NCBI GenBank assembly: GCA_001770935.1
Contig: MESI01000090.1
Span: 21,060-85,059, forward strand
Origin: Burkholderiales bacterium RIFCSPLOWO2_12_FULL_61_40
GTDB lineage: Bacteria > Pseudomonadota > Gammaproteobacteria > Burkholderiales > Burkholderiaceae_C
Direction of reading: 5' to 3'
DNA length: 64,000 bases
This document shows, in pieces, positions 55,910 through 64,000 of the stretch. Numbering within the stretch: the first letter of the stretch is position 1; each line of letters starts with the position of its first letter. The translations under genes were made by a program, and so were the position numbers. The notes beneath the pieces were generated by a model. That model was given only the letters and a program-made list of their open reading frames with translations, did not search any database and was not told the DNA's origin.

Positions 55910-56155
55910 ATGCGGTCTATTTTGGGGTTTTTGGGTGTGCTGGTCGTGCTTGCGGTTGTCGGCATTCTCGCCAAGAAGCAACTGGGTGCCGTGACAGCCG
56001 TCCCACCCCTATCACCGACTGATTCGGGTGTAGTCCTGCCTACCACAACCCCAGGCGCCAGCCCGCAACAACAAAGCCAGGAAATTCAACAGCAGGTCAA
56101 GCAGTCGCTGGAGGCTGCCATGCAGCAGGCACGCCCGATGCCAGACGACAAGTGA
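55910..56155 (+). CDS. Small single-pass membrane protein, unknown
   Basis: The protein is 81 residues from ATG 55910 (AAAGGT ribosome site). One N-terminal membrane helix (about 3-24, 'ILGFLGVLVVLAVVGILAKK') is followed by a Pro/Thr/Gln-rich hydrophilic tail with a short amphipathic helix ('QEIQQQVKQSLEAAMQQA'). No family is recognised. It lies between the META lipoprotein gene (divergent) and ydcF (same strand, 41 bases downstream). Confidence 0.65.
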   Translation: MRSILGFLGVLVVLAVVGILAKKQLGAVTAVPPLSPTDSGVVLPTTTPGASPQQQSQEIQQQVKQSLEAAMQQARPMPDDK

Positions 56156-56196
56156 GTCCTTTTTGACGCCAAAAAGCAGTTGTCGCCCATCAGCCC

Positions 56197-56967
56197 ATGT
56201 TCCTTCTTTCTAAAATTCTCGGCGCTTTGGCGCAACCCCTGACATGGGTTGCCGCTCTTTTGTTTCTGGGCCTGATTTTGTTCTCACGCAGGCCCCTGCA
56301 CGCTCGGCGCCTGGTGGGGATAGCGCTGACCCTGCTGCTGCTCATGGGCTGGCAGCCACTGCCTAACTGGCTCATCCGGCATCTGGAGCGGCAATATGCC
56401 GAGATGCCGCCACAGGCGGATTTGCGGAGCTACGTAGGGGTGATTGTGCTGGGCGGGGCGACAGAGTCAGGCGAAGTGGTGCAGGCCCACACCCAGCCAT
56501 TGCTCAACGGCTCCGCTGAACGCATGACCGCACCGGTGGCCGCATTGCTGCGCAACCCGCACTTGCGTGTGGTGTTTACCGGTGGCGAAGGTGCTCTGAT
56601 GGGCACCGGTCCCAGTGAGGCCGATCGGGCGCAAGTTTTTTTTAGCAGCCTGGGCCTGTCGGACCAGCGGGTGGAATACGAATCCACCTCACGCACCACC
56701 TATGAAAACGCCATTTTGACCGCCCAACTACCAGGCGTAGACAAAACACAACGCTGGCTGCTGGTCACATCCGCGTGGCATATGCCACGCTCCATGGCCA
56801 CCTTTGGCAAAGCGGGCTGGAATGTAACCGCCTACCCTGTCGACTTCCGGACCGGAGTCAGCACCCCCTGGACAGAATATTCACTGAGGAGCGGTGTGAA
56901 CCGCTGGGAACTGGTCCTGCACGAATGGCTGGGGTTGGCGGCCTACCGGGCCACCGGACGGCTCTGA
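56197..56967 (+). CDS. YdcF/ElyC-family (DUF218) membrane protein
   Basis: The protein has 256 residues. Two N-terminal membrane helices (about 10-30 and 38-55) are followed by a DUF218 alpha/beta domain: 'VGVIVLGGATESGE', 'RVVFTGGEGALM', 'STSRTTYENAILT' and 'VTSAWHMPRSMATF'. ElyC/SanA relatives act in envelope integrity and peptidoglycan or lipid-carrier metabolism. The last 25 bases overlap the convergent CorC-like gene. Confidence 0.9.
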   Translation: MFLLSKILGALAQPLTWVAALLFLGLILFSRRPLHARRLVGIALTLLLLMGWQPLPNWLIRHLERQYAEMPPQADLRSYVGVIVLGGATESGEVVQAHTQPLLNGSAERMTAPVAALLRNPHLRVVFTGGEGALMGTGPSEADRAQVFFSSLGLSDQRVEYESTSRTTYENAILTAQLPGVDKTQRWLLVTSAWHMPRSMATFGKAGWNVTAYPVDFRTGVSTPWTEYSLRSGVNRWELVLHEWLGLAAYRATGRL

Positions 56968-58259
56968 ACCTGCCGAAGGGCTCGCACCTTGTCAATGCGC
57001 CGACCTTCCAGTTCCAGCACCTCAAAACTCCAGTGCGCGCATTCGATGCTTTCGCCGATCACGGGCAGATGACCAGACACAGCCATCAATAACCCTGCCA
57101 AGGTGTTGTAACGCCCCCGGTCTTCTTGCGGCAGGTCTTCCTCGATATCCAGGCGAACTTTGAATTCTCCGACCGGCATGAGCCCGTCCAACAACCACGA
57201 CCCATCGGTCTGCTCGATCGCCCAGGCCTGCGTCTGCGCGTCCGGCTGCAACTCGCCGGTAATGGCCTCCAGCAAATCATAGGGGGTGAGCAAGCCCTGT
57301 ACCACGCCGTATTCATCCACCACAAAGACCATGCGGGCCGCCTTGGTGCGGAACTGCTCGATGAGTTCCATTCCACTCAAGGTCTCGGGCACAAACACCG
57401 CCACGTCGGCCTTGGACTCGATCGTTCCCGTGGGGTATCCTCCCAGTTCCAATAAGCGTGCCACACTGATCTGGCCGACGACGTCGTCCAGCGAGCCACG
57501 GCACACGGGGTAACACGAGTGTGCGCCCTTGTCGCCCCCCGTACCCACCTGGGCCAGGCACTGCGCCGCCGTGGCGGAGGCGTCCAGCCACTTGATGTCG
57601 GCACGCGGCAACATCATGGACGTGAGCGGTCGATCGTCCAGATGAAATACATTGCGCACCATCTGGTGCTCGTGTTCTTCGATGATGCCCGCATCGACAC
57701 CTTCTTCCAGGCTGGCAGAGATTTCTGCCTCGGTCACCGTGCGGTTGTCACTGGTATCAATACGCAACAACTTGAGCATGCCATGGGTACAGACCGACAG
57801 CAGGCGCACAAAGGGCTTGGCGCCCGTGGCCACCCAGGTCATGGGGCGTGACACCCAGCGGGCAACAGTTTCCGGGTACAACTGTCCGATACGTTTAGGC
57901 ACCAGTTCGCCAAACAAAATAGTGATAAAGGTAATGACCGTCACGACCAACGCGGTGGCCGAAATATCAGCGGTCTTATTTGACAATGCCAGCGTAGCCC
58001 CCAGCCACCGGGAAAGGCCATCACTGAAGGCAGCCTCACCCACAATACCGTTCAACATGCCAATGGACGTGATGCCAACCTGCACCGACGACAGGAACTG
58101 GGTGGGATTTTCGAGCAAAGTCAAGGCGGCTTTGGCACCCTTGTCACCCGCCTCGGCCATGCTCTGCAAGCGGACTTTCCGGCTGGCGGTCAAGGCCAGT
58201 TCGGACATGGCAAAAGCGCCATTGAGCAAAGTCAGCAGCACGATCAGAAGGAATTCCAT
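56943..58259 (-). CDS. CNNM/CBS/CorC_HlyC-domain membrane protein (hemolysin family)
   Basis: The protein is 438 residues from ATG 58259, placed so that the DUF21 membrane domain begins the protein ('EFLLIVLLTLLNGAFAMSEL'). Three to four membrane helices (1-165) are followed by a CBS pair (about 205-330) and a C-terminal CorC_HlyC domain (345-430, 'DGSWLLDGLMPVGEFKVRL'). The family is tied to Mg2+/Co2+ transport or efflux; despite its historical name it is not a toxin. It is divergent from apaH, with 23 bases between the starts. Confidence 0.9.
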   Translation of the reverse strand: MEFLLIVLLTLLNGAFAMSELALTASRKVRLQSMAEAGDKGAKAALTLLENPTQFLSSVQVGITSIGMLNGIVGEAAFSDGLSRWLGATLALSNKTADISATALVVTVITFITILFGELVPKRIGQLYPETVARWVSRPMTWVATGAKPFVRLLSVCTHGMLKLLRIDTSDNRTVTEAEISASLEEGVDAGIIEEHEHQMVRNVFHLDDRPLTSMMLPRADIKWLDASATAAQCLAQVGTGGDKGAHSCYPVCRGSLDDVVGQISVARLLELGGYPTGTIESKADVAVFVPETLSGMELIEQFRTKAARMVFVVDEYGVVQGLLTPYDLLEAITGELQPDAQTQAWAIEQTDGSWLLDGLMPVGEFKVRLDIEEDLPQEDRGRYNTLAGLLMAVSGHLPVIGESIECAHWSFEVLELEGRRIDKVRALRQVQSRPVAR

Positions 58260-58282
58260 GAAACCCAGGCGAAAATGAACAC

Positions 58283-59140
58283 ATGGCACTTTACCTTATC
58301 GGCGATGTACAGGGCTGCGATGCGGCACTGCAACGTTTACTGGACACCCTGGGCTTCTCTCCCAGCCGTGACACTCTTTTTTTGCTGGGCGACCTGGTCA
58401 ACCGGGGGCCCGACTCTGCCGCCGTGTTGCGCCGCCTGATGGGGTACGGCAACGCCGCACGGTGTTTGCTGGGCAACCACGACCTGCATCTTTTGGCGGT
58501 GGCACACGGGGTGCGCAACCCCCGGCGCAAAGACACGTTGGACGGTGTTTTGAATGCCCCTGATCGCCAGAGCTTGCTGCACTGGCTGCGGCACCAACCG
58601 ATGGCCCTGCTGGAAACCCTGGGCAATCAGGACCTATTAATGGTCCACGCCGGTGTACTCCCTGCGTGGACAGCTATTAAAACAATAGCACTAGCCCAAG
58701 AAGTAGAGACCGTATTGCAATCGGCCGATGCAGGCGACTTTTTTCACGCGATGTACGGCAACGCTCCCGAAAGCTGGAGCGAGGCACTCACCGGCACTGA
58801 TCGCCTGCGTGTGGTGGTCAACACCTTGACCCGGCTGCGCTTTTGCACCCCTGATGGCGCAATGGAGTTCGACCACAGCGGCAGCCCCGCGACCGCCCCG
58901 TCGGGCTACCTGCCGTGGTTTGACGCGCCCAATCGGCAAACCGCCGATACCACCGTCGCCTTTGGCCACTGGTCCACCCTGGGCTGGCTGGGGCGCACCG
59001 ATGTCCTGGCCATGGACACCGGTTGCGTATGGGGCGGTGCGCTCAGCGCCTTGCGCGTGGAAGCACAGGGCGACGGGAAACCGTGGACCACAGAACTGAT
59101 CCAGGTGCCCTGCAAGCAAATGCAAAAACCTGGGGACTGA
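58283..59140 (+). CDS. apaH: Symmetrical bis(5'-nucleosyl)-tetraphosphatase
   Basis: This 285-residue metallophosphatase cleaves Ap4A to two ADP. The metal-binding motifs are 'IGDVQGC' (residues 6-12), 'LGDLVNRGPDS' and 'LLGNHDLHLL', and later 'VHAGVLPAWT' and 'FGHWSTLG'. Codons around 58671-58710, coding 'AIKTIALAQEVET', are markedly AT-rich and carry a 17-base GCTA-N9-TAGC hairpin shared with the dispersed element, without obvious change in protein length. Confidence 0.96.
   Translation: MALYLIGDVQGCDAALQRLLDTLGFSPSRDTLFLLGDLVNRGPDSAAVLRRLMGYGNAARCLLGNHDLHLLAVAHGVRNPRRKDTLDGVLNAPDRQSLLHWLRHQPMALLETLGNQDLLMVHAGVLPAWTAIKTIALAQEVETVLQSADAGDFFHAMYGNAPESWSEALTGTDRLRVVVNTLTRLRFCTPDGAMEFDHSGSPATAPSGYLPWFDAPNRQTADTTVAFGHWSTLGWLGRTDVLAMDTGCVWGGALSALRVEAQGDGKPWTTELIQVPCKQMQKPGD
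58673..58689 (+). repeat. Hairpin remnant of the dispersed element, copy D (inside apaH)
   Basis: GCTATT and AATAGC flank five bases, a perfect six-pair hairpin that fits the 17-base GCTA-N9-TAGC core of copies A-C and is followed by CTAGCCC. Only this end of the element can be recognised, so it is a remnant or a chance match. Confidence 0.4.
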
Positions 59141-59141
59141 C

Positions 59142-60677
59142 TTAACTGGCCTTGAACAGCGCCGCGACTTTGACCTTGTGCTTGATGTTGGCAGAAATAC
59201 CGCGCGCGGCAGGACGTGCAGAGGCCTCCCAAGACGGCGTGGACGCATCACCCACGGCCGCAGGCTCGTAAGGTTTGTCAAAAAACGGGTCGCGCGGTGC
59301 GGGCGCAGGCCGTGCGTAATCACGGCGTGGCGGACGATCCTGGCGGGCAAACTGCCCTTCATGCGACACGTCGCGCGCACCGCCACGTCCACGGCCATGG
59401 TTGCGTGAATCGTCTTGTGCACCTTCGGCGTACATGCGTCGGCCATCGTTGATACGGCCTTGCTGGCGTATGTTGGGCAAGTCCTCGTCAAACTCGATGG
59501 CTTCCAGATCCATCTTGATTTTGATGAGTTTTTCAATGTCACCCGCCAGACGCGCATCGTTGTTGCCACCGACAAAGCTCACGGCCAGACCGGACGCCCC
59601 GGCCCGCCCGGTGCGGCCAATGCGGTGCACATAGTCTTCGGCGTTGAAGGGCAGGTCAAAGTTGAATACCGCCGGCACATCCTTGATGTCCAGGCCCCGT
59701 GCCGCCACGTCGGTACACACCAATAGATCCACTTCGCCTTTTTTAAAGGCGTCCAGCGCTTTCAGGCGCTCGTCCTGGCTCTTGTCCCCGTGCAGAGCGG
59801 CTGTTTTCAGGCCCTCGTGCTCCAGCGAGCGCGCCAAACGGGCGCAACCCAGCTTGCTGTTGACAAACACAAAGGCCTGCTTGATGCCCCGCTGGCGCAG
59901 GATCTGGTGCAGTGCATGGCGTTTGTTGTCTTCGTTGACGCTGTAAAAATGCTGCTCCACGGTAGACGCCGTGGCATTGGAGCGCGCCACCTCGATGGTG
60001 ACCGGATTCTGCAGGTAGCTGCCCGCCAATCGCTTGATTTCACCCGAAAAGGTGGCGGAAAACAGCAGTGTGGTGCGTTGTTTGGGCAGGTAGGACAGGA
60101 TGCGCTGCAGATCGGGCAAAAAGCCGATGTCCAGCATGCGGTCAGCCTCGTCCAGCACCACGTACTCCACCTGGTTGAGCACCGCATTTTTGGCTTCGAT
60201 GTGGTCCAGCAAACGCCCCGGTGTGGCCACCAGGATTTCAACGCCTTTTTTGAGCTCCAGGGTTTGGGGCTTCATGTCCATGCCGCCAAACACCACGGCG
60301 CAACGCATTTGCGTGTGCTGCGCATAGGATTTGATGGCCTGGGCCACCTGGTCCGCCAGCTCCCGCGTGGGCAAGAGCACCAGGGCGCGCACCGGGTGAC
60401 GTGCGGGTGAAGTGGAACTGTTTTCGTGTTTCAGCAGGCGCTGCAACAAGGGCAGCGAGAATGCAGCAGTCTTGCCGGTGCCGGTTTGGGCGGCGCCCAT
60501 CACATCGCGCCCCTGCAGTACCACAGGAATCGCCTGGGCCTGGATCGGTGTCATGGAGGTGTAGCCCATGTCGGCCACGGCACGGGCCAACGGGGCGGCC
60601 AGTTGCAACTGGGCAAAGGCCATAGGTAGAGTATCGGCGTTCAATTCAGGAGTCAGATCAGTGTTCAATTCGGTCAT
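59142..60677 (-). CDS. DEAD-box ATP-dependent RNA helicase (RhlE-like)
   Basis: The protein has 511 residues from ATG 60677. A Q-motif region ('MGYTSMTPIQAQAIP') is followed by the Walker A 'AQTGTGKT', 'PTRELADQV', DEAD box 'VLDEADRML', 'SATFSGEI', 'VCTDVAARGLDI' and 'HRIGRTGRAG'. The C-terminal 110 residues are basic and Arg/Gly/Asp-rich ('DSRNHGRGRGGARD'), typical of RhlE-type tails. It remodels RNA in ribosome assembly or mRNA decay, often in the cold. Exact paralogue assignment needs a tree. Confidence 0.94.
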   Translation of the reverse strand: MTELNTDLTPELNADTLPMAFAQLQLAAPLARAVADMGYTSMTPIQAQAIPVVLQGRDVMGAAQTGTGKTAAFSLPLLQRLLKHENSSTSPARHPVRALVLLPTRELADQVAQAIKSYAQHTQMRCAVVFGGMDMKPQTLELKKGVEILVATPGRLLDHIEAKNAVLNQVEYVVLDEADRMLDIGFLPDLQRILSYLPKQRTTLLFSATFSGEIKRLAGSYLQNPVTIEVARSNATASTVEQHFYSVNEDNKRHALHQILRQRGIKQAFVFVNSKLGCARLARSLEHEGLKTAALHGDKSQDERLKALDAFKKGEVDLLVCTDVAARGLDIKDVPAVFNFDLPFNAEDYVHRIGRTGRAGASGLAVSFVGGNNDARLAGDIEKLIKIKMDLEAIEFDEDLPNIRQQGRINDGRRMYAEGAQDDSRNHGRGRGGARDVSHEGQFARQDRPPRRDYARPAPAPRDPFFDKPYEPAAVGDASTPSWEASARPAARGISANIKHKVKVAALFKAS

Positions 60678-60694
60678 GCATAGCAAAGGTGAGT

Positions 60695-60711
60695 GCTATC
60701 CATTCGATAGC
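60695..60711 (-). repeat. Hairpin of the dispersed element, copy E (upstream of the helicase)
   Basis: GCTATC and GATAGC flank five bases (a perfect six-pair hairpin fitting GCTA-N9-TAGC), followed on the + strand by GGCCCCCGAGAGCTAGGGGC, a possible diverged form of the C-rich part of the element. It lies in the 170-base gap between the helicase and dcd genes. Confidence 0.45.
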
Positions 60712-60847
60712 TGATTGGCCCCCGAGAGCTAGGGGCAAACCCGTATTATCCTCCACCCGGCGTTTCTTGGGTTTTTCGGGCGCAAGAAGAGGGCTGCGCC
60801 TTGGGCACTGCTACCCCGCCGAGACACCGGCAGCCTTTGGCGTACGG

Positions 60848-61420
60848 TCAGGCTTTGGGCAGCGTCACACCCACCTGGCCCTGGTATTTACCGCCCCGGT
60901 CTTTGTAGCTGGTCTCGCACACGTCGTCCTTGTCGCTTTCAAAAAACAGCACCTGGGCACAGCCTTCACCGGCGTAGATTTTGGCGGGCAGCGGCGTGGT
61001 GTTGGAAAATTCCAGCGTCACATAACCTTCCCACTCCGGCTCGAAGGGTGTCACATTGACGATGATGCCGCAGCGCGCGTAGGTGCTTTTGCCCAAGCAG
61101 ATGGTGAGCACATTGCGCGGAATACGGAAGTACTCCATGGTGCGGGCCAATGCGAAGCTGTTGGGCGGGATGATGCAAACATCGTCGTGAAAATCGACAA
61201 AACTTTTCTCATCGAAGTTCTTGGGGTCCACCACGGTGCTGTGGATATTGGTGAAAACTTTGAATTCAGGCGCGCAACGGATGTCGTAGCCGTAGCTGCT
61301 GGTGCCGTAACTGATGATTTTGTTGCCGTCGCGTTGGCGGACCTGGCCGGGCTCGAAGGGCTCGATCATGCCGGTGGTCTCGGCCATGTGGCGAATCCAT
61401 TTGTCGCTTTTGATGCTCAT
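60848..61420 (-). CDS. dcd: dCTP deaminase
   Basis: This 190-residue trimeric enzyme makes dUTP from dCTP for thymidylate synthesis. The conserved '[14 protein letters not shown]', '[15 protein letters not shown]', catalytic '[20 protein letters not shown]' and '[20 protein letters not shown]' are present. The length equals that of other proteobacterial Dcd proteins and the 170-base upstream gap to the helicase holds repeat copy E. Confidence 0.97.
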   Translation of the reverse strand: MSIKSDKWIRHMAETTGMIEPFEPGQVRQRDGNKIISYGTSSYGYDIRCAPEFKVFTNIHSTVVDPKNFDEKSFVDFHDDVCIIPPNSFALARTMEYFRIPRNVLTICLGKSTYARCGIIVNVTPFEPEWEGYVTLEFSNTTPLPAKIYAGEGCAQVLFFESDKDDVCETSYKDRGGKYQGQVGVTLPKA

Positions 61421-61476
61421 GGGTGTGAAACTCCTAAGTTGCGCCGATTGTAAGCAAGGCCTTCACCCCCAGGCCG

Positions 61477-62607
61477 TTACAGCGCAACAGCATCGCCTTC
61501 GACAAAGACCGATTGCAATTGCAGGTCGCGGTCGAGCACCACCATATCGGCCCAGGCCCCGGGCAGCAAACGGCCCCGCTGCGCCAGCCCCAGGTGGTCG
61601 GCGGCGTGGGTGGATACGCACCGGGAGGCGTCCACCAGGTCCAGCCCCAGCGTGTCCACCAGATTGCGCAGGGCCTGGTCCATGGTCAGGGTGGAGCCCG
61701 CCAGCGTACCGTCGGCCAGCCGCACCCCGCCCATGCATTTGAAAACGGTGTGGCGTCCCAGCGCATATTCCCCGTCTGGCATGCCCGCTGCGGCGGTGGA
61801 GTCGGTCACGCAGTACAGGCCGGGAATGCAGCGCAAGGCGGCGCGGATGGCACCGGGGTGCACATGCAAGAAGTCGGGAATGATTTCGGCAAAGGGCGCA
61901 TGGGCCAGCGCCGCACCCACCATGCCGGGTGCCCGGTGGTGCAGGCCGGACATGGCGTTGAACAGGTGCGTAAACCCGGTGGCCCCCTTGTGCAAGGCCG
62001 CCACGCCGTCTTCGTAACTGCCACTAGTATGGCCCAGTTGCACCCGAAAGCCGTCGGCGCACAGTCCGGCAATCAGGTCCAGGTTGCCCCCCACCTCTGG
62101 GGCCAGCGTGATCAGGCGGATGGGGGCAATCGCATGCAAACGCTGTATCTCCTGGCGACTCACCGGCCGGGCAAAGGGGGGTTGTGCCCCCAGACGCGCC
62201 TCACTGATGTAGGGCCCTTCCAGGTGCACACCCAGCACCCGTGCCGCCCCGGCGCTACGCTGCGCACACACCGGGCCCAGCGCGGCAAAGGCAGCGTCCA
62301 GATCGGCCAGCGGCGCGGTCATGGTGGTGGCCAGCAAGGCGGTGGTGCCATGGCGCGCGTGCAGCCGGGTGACGTGCTCCACGGCGTCACCGCCTTCCAT
62401 GATGTCGTGGCCGGCACCACCATGGACGTGTAAATCAATGAAGCCCGGCAGGATCAGGGGCTCGGCGGCCTCGCGCACTTTTTCGACCGCCACGGGTGTG
62501 CCGCTGAGGGTGCTGATTTGACCATCGGATCCCCAGGCGATGTGGCCACGGACGAAGCCGGTGGGGGTGAGAATGTTTCCGCTCAAGTGGCGCGTCGTCT
62601 GGTTCAT
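61477..62607 (-). CDS. nagA: N-acetylglucosamine-6-phosphate deacetylase
   Basis: This 376-residue amidohydrolase has metal ligands in 'GFIDLHVHGGAGHD' (residues 55-68), the Glu region 'HLEGPYISE', His in 'LGHTSGSYED' and 'THLFNAMSGLHHR', and the catalytic Asp in 'VTDSTAAAGMPDGEY'. It deacetylates GlcNAc-6-P in amino-sugar and cell-wall recycling. No nagB, PTS or regulator genes are adjacent; the IS element lies immediately upstream (29 bases), which may have separated it from an original promoter. Confidence 0.95.
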   Translation of the reverse strand: MNQTTRHLSGNILTPTGFVRGHIAWGSDGQISTLSGTPVAVEKVREAAEPLILPGFIDLHVHGGAGHDIMEGGDAVEHVTRLHARHGTTALLATTMTAPLADLDAAFAALGPVCAQRSAGAARVLGVHLEGPYISEARLGAQPPFARPVSRQEIQRLHAIAPIRLITLAPEVGGNLDLIAGLCADGFRVQLGHTSGSYEDGVAALHKGATGFTHLFNAMSGLHHRAPGMVGAALAHAPFAEIIPDFLHVHPGAIRAALRCIPGLYCVTDSTAAAGMPDGEYALGRHTVFKCMGGVRLADGTLAGSTLTMDQALRNLVDTLGLDLVDASRCVSTHAADHLGLAQRGRLLPGAWADMVVLDRDLQLQSVFVEGDAVAL

Positions 62608-62636
62608 GGGGACCTCGGCATTTCAACAACAAAATC

Positions 62637-63745
62637 GTAACTGATGTTACGCAGCCGCGTCTGATAGGCTCCCTGAATGAAGAAACCAGACCTTGATTTG
62701 TACACGGACTATTTGTTGAGCACCTTTGGTGCAGCGACGGCGACGGGCTTGTCGGCGATGGTCGAAGGTGACGTCAGCCATGACCAGATCACACGGTTTT
62801 TATCGGCTCAGGATTACACCTCAAAGGACCTGTGGCAGCAGGTTAAGCCAACCGTCAGATCGGTGGAGCGGGAAGATGGCGTGCTGATTTTTGATGACAC
62901 GATTCAGGCAAAAGCCTGGACAGACGAGAGTGAGTTGATGTGTTGGCACTTTGACCATTGCAGCGGTCGCACGGTCAAAGGAATCAACCTGCTCAACGCG
63001 CTGTACTACTGCAACGGGACCTCCATCCCGGTGGCGTTTGAATTGGTGAAAAAGCCGATTCAATACAGCGACATCGCGACCAGAAAACTCAAACGCAAAA
63101 GTGAAAAAACCAAAAACGAGATGATGCGCGAGATGATCGAAACCTGTATTGGTAACGCCTTGAAATTTCGCTTTGTGCTGATGGACAGCTGGTTTTCCTC
63201 AGAGGAGAACTTCGAGTTCATCACGCAACGCGACAAACATTTCATTGCCGCGCTCAAGGACAACCGGTTGATCGCCTTGAGCGAAGAGGACAGGAAGAAG
63301 AAGCGTTTTGTTCGCGTAGATGAGCTGGATTTCCCAGAGCAGACTTGCGTGCGCGGCTGGCTCAAGGGATATGCGAAAGAAGTCCTTGTGGTTCGCCAAG
63401 TCTTTAAAAACAAGGACGACAGCACCGGGATATTGCATCTGGTTTGCAGTGATTTGACGTGTGACTATGACGCCATCACCACGGGCTACAAAAAACGGTG
63501 GCAAGTGGAGGTTTTCCACAAATCCTTGAAGTCCAATGCCAATCTGGCCAAGTCTCCCACGCGAACAGTACGAACCCAAAGTAACCATGTCTTTATGGCC
63601 ATTTACGCCACCTTCAAGCTCGAATGTTTGAGCATCACCAACAAGCTCAATCCCTTTGCGCTTTGTCGCAAGCTACTCATCAATGCATCGCGCACCGCAT
63701 ACGAACAGCTTCAACTGCTCCGGGCGGCTGCGTAACATCAGCTAC
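62637..63745 (+). mobile_element. Complete insertion sequence with perfect 18-bp terminal repeats
   Basis: CTGATGTTACGCAGCCGC at 62641-62658 is repeated in inverted orientation at 63724-63741; four more outward bases match at three positions, suggesting ends near 62637 and 63745. A single intact transposase gene fills the element and its stop codon lies in the right repeat. No clear target-site duplication is visible. Lower GC than the surrounding genes supports recent arrival. Confidence 0.9.
62677..63735 (+). CDS. DDE transposase (IS4/IS701-like)
   Basis: This 352-residue transposase has the first catalytic Asp in 'VLIFDDTIQAKAW', the second probably in 'FVLMDSWFSSEENFEF', and a C-terminal 'YKKRWQVEVFHKSLKSN' that supplies the Glu. 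This Y-(2)-R-(3)-E-(6)-K pattern is typical of IS4-superfamily enzymes. It is intact with no frameshift. The IS701 or IS4 placement is by overall look and needs an ISfinder comparison. Confidence 0.9.
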   Translation: MKKPDLDLYTDYLLSTFGAATATGLSAMVEGDVSHDQITRFLSAQDYTSKDLWQQVKPTVRSVEREDGVLIFDDTIQAKAWTDESELMCWHFDHCSGRTVKGINLLNALYYCNGTSIPVAFELVKKPIQYSDIATRKLKRKSEKTKNEMMREMIETCIGNALKFRFVLMDSWFSSEENFEFITQRDKHFIAALKDNRLIALSEEDRKKKRFVRVDELDFPEQTCVRGWLKGYAKEVLVVRQVFKNKDDSTGILHLVCSDLTCDYDAITTGYKKRWQVEVFHKSLKSNANLAKSPTRTVRTQSNHVFMAIYATFKLECLSITNKLNPFALCRKLLINASRTAYEQLQLLRAAA

Positions 63746-64000
63746 TAATGGGAATCTTCGTCCTGTGGCATTTTCTTTCTGATGCAGATTTTGAAGATAG
63801 TTTTCTTCTTCGTGCACTCAACCCATTTCGTCCAAGTCGAGGCGGCATCTTTGCGATCTTTCTTATTCTGGCTGCGTTAGCTTTTGAGTCCGGTTTTGTG
63901 TTTGAAATCCTGAAACCAGCAGCTATTCGATAAGCAATGGCTAACCCATCATTCAACACGGACTGGCGCGATAAAGCCGCGCCAGCCGGTTAATTCAGAC
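63746..64000. other. Right-edge region with no supported gene
   Basis: The 255 bases after the IS contain a 61-codon + strand frame (63748-63933) and an overlapping 73-codon minus-strand frame (63738-63959). Neither has a ribosome site or a recognisable protein pattern. It may be the interrupted flank of the IS target or ordinary intergenic DNA. Confidence 0.5.

Noticed and set aside
56943..58259. A hemolysin toxin gene
   Set aside because: The 'hemolysin' label of this family is historical; the DUF21-CBS-CorC architecture points to a metal-transport-related membrane protein.
63738..63959. 73-codon minus-strand and 61-codon + strand frames at the right edge
   Set aside because: Mutually overlapping, no ribosome site, no recognisable protein features.
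1..64000. CRISPR array, rRNA operon, prophage or riboswitch
   Set aside because: No regularly spaced direct repeats, no rRNA sequence, no phage structural genes and no leader resembling a known riboswitch were seen on reading both strands.

Overview
The window reads as chromosomal DNA of a Gram-negative betaproteobacterium, most likely a member of the Comamonadaceae (Rhodoferax-like). This is inferred from the high GC content, the protein styles (type II QueF, a Burkholderiales-type ValS, a bifunctional MaoC/phosphate acetyltransferase followed by AckA, KdtA/WaaC LPS genes) and a short repeat placed inside genes. No database search was possible, so the genus is an inference.

Layout. 1-1960: end of a zinc/manganese-type ABC transporter operon (ATPase tail, permease, binding protein). 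2176-6738: an atypical AarF/ABC1-family kinase facing msrA and a duplicated STAS-like protein. 6876-14358: a promoter and TetR repressor driving an RND efflux pump (adaptor and inner-membrane pump), then an isoaspartyl methyltransferase-like gene, a rhodanese and a TolC-type outer-membrane protein. 14361-18508 (minus): phosphomannomutase/phosphoglucomutase, waaC and waaA as overlapping genes; the waaA 3' end appears fused to the wreck of a vapBC toxin-antitoxin pair. 18624-22727: phosphofructokinase, an FMN alpha-hydroxyacid dehydrogenase and a diguanylate cyclase. 22906-26980 (minus): a lower-GC accessory block of exported proteins of unknown function. 27171-29688: a NarL-type response regulator and its 7TM histidine kinase. 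29663-33684: a PatZ-like CoA ligase/GNAT protein and DNA polymerase IV. 33932-44147: a signalling block with a GGDEF-EAL protein, a DUF3369/HD-GYP regulator, a transporter-like sensor kinase (SSF fused to histidine kinase) and a CheB/CheR fusion. 44204-47595: fabG, maoC-pta and ackA, an acyl-CoA/acetate module. 47602-50223 (minus): yaaA, an alpha/beta hydrolase and queF. 50291-53302: valS. 53466-55180 (minus): cysM, a nudix gene and tusA. 55215-55299: tRNA-Leu(CAA). 55308-62607: META lipoprotein, small membrane protein, ydcF, a CorC-like protein, apaH, a DEAD-box helicase, dcd and nagA. 62637-63745: a complete insertion sequence with perfect 18-bp terminal repeats.

Most of the window is ordinary core genome. 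The most unusual signal is a short dispersed element carrying a 17-base GCTA-N9-TAGC hairpin. I find five copies or remnants (waaA, dinB, upstream of and into an alpha/beta hydrolase, apaH, upstream of the helicase), all in the same orientation relative to the flanking gene. The two best coding copies are in-frame insertions. Other points are the waaA-vapB fusion, a 24-bp hairpin after valS, an alanine/asparagine-rich insertion in the ValS catalytic core, and the exported-protein cassette at 22.9-27.0 kb. I saw no CRISPR array, rRNA, prophage or recognisable riboswitch. No stretch longer than about 300 bases lacks a gene; the last 255 bases after the IS hold nothing I can support.
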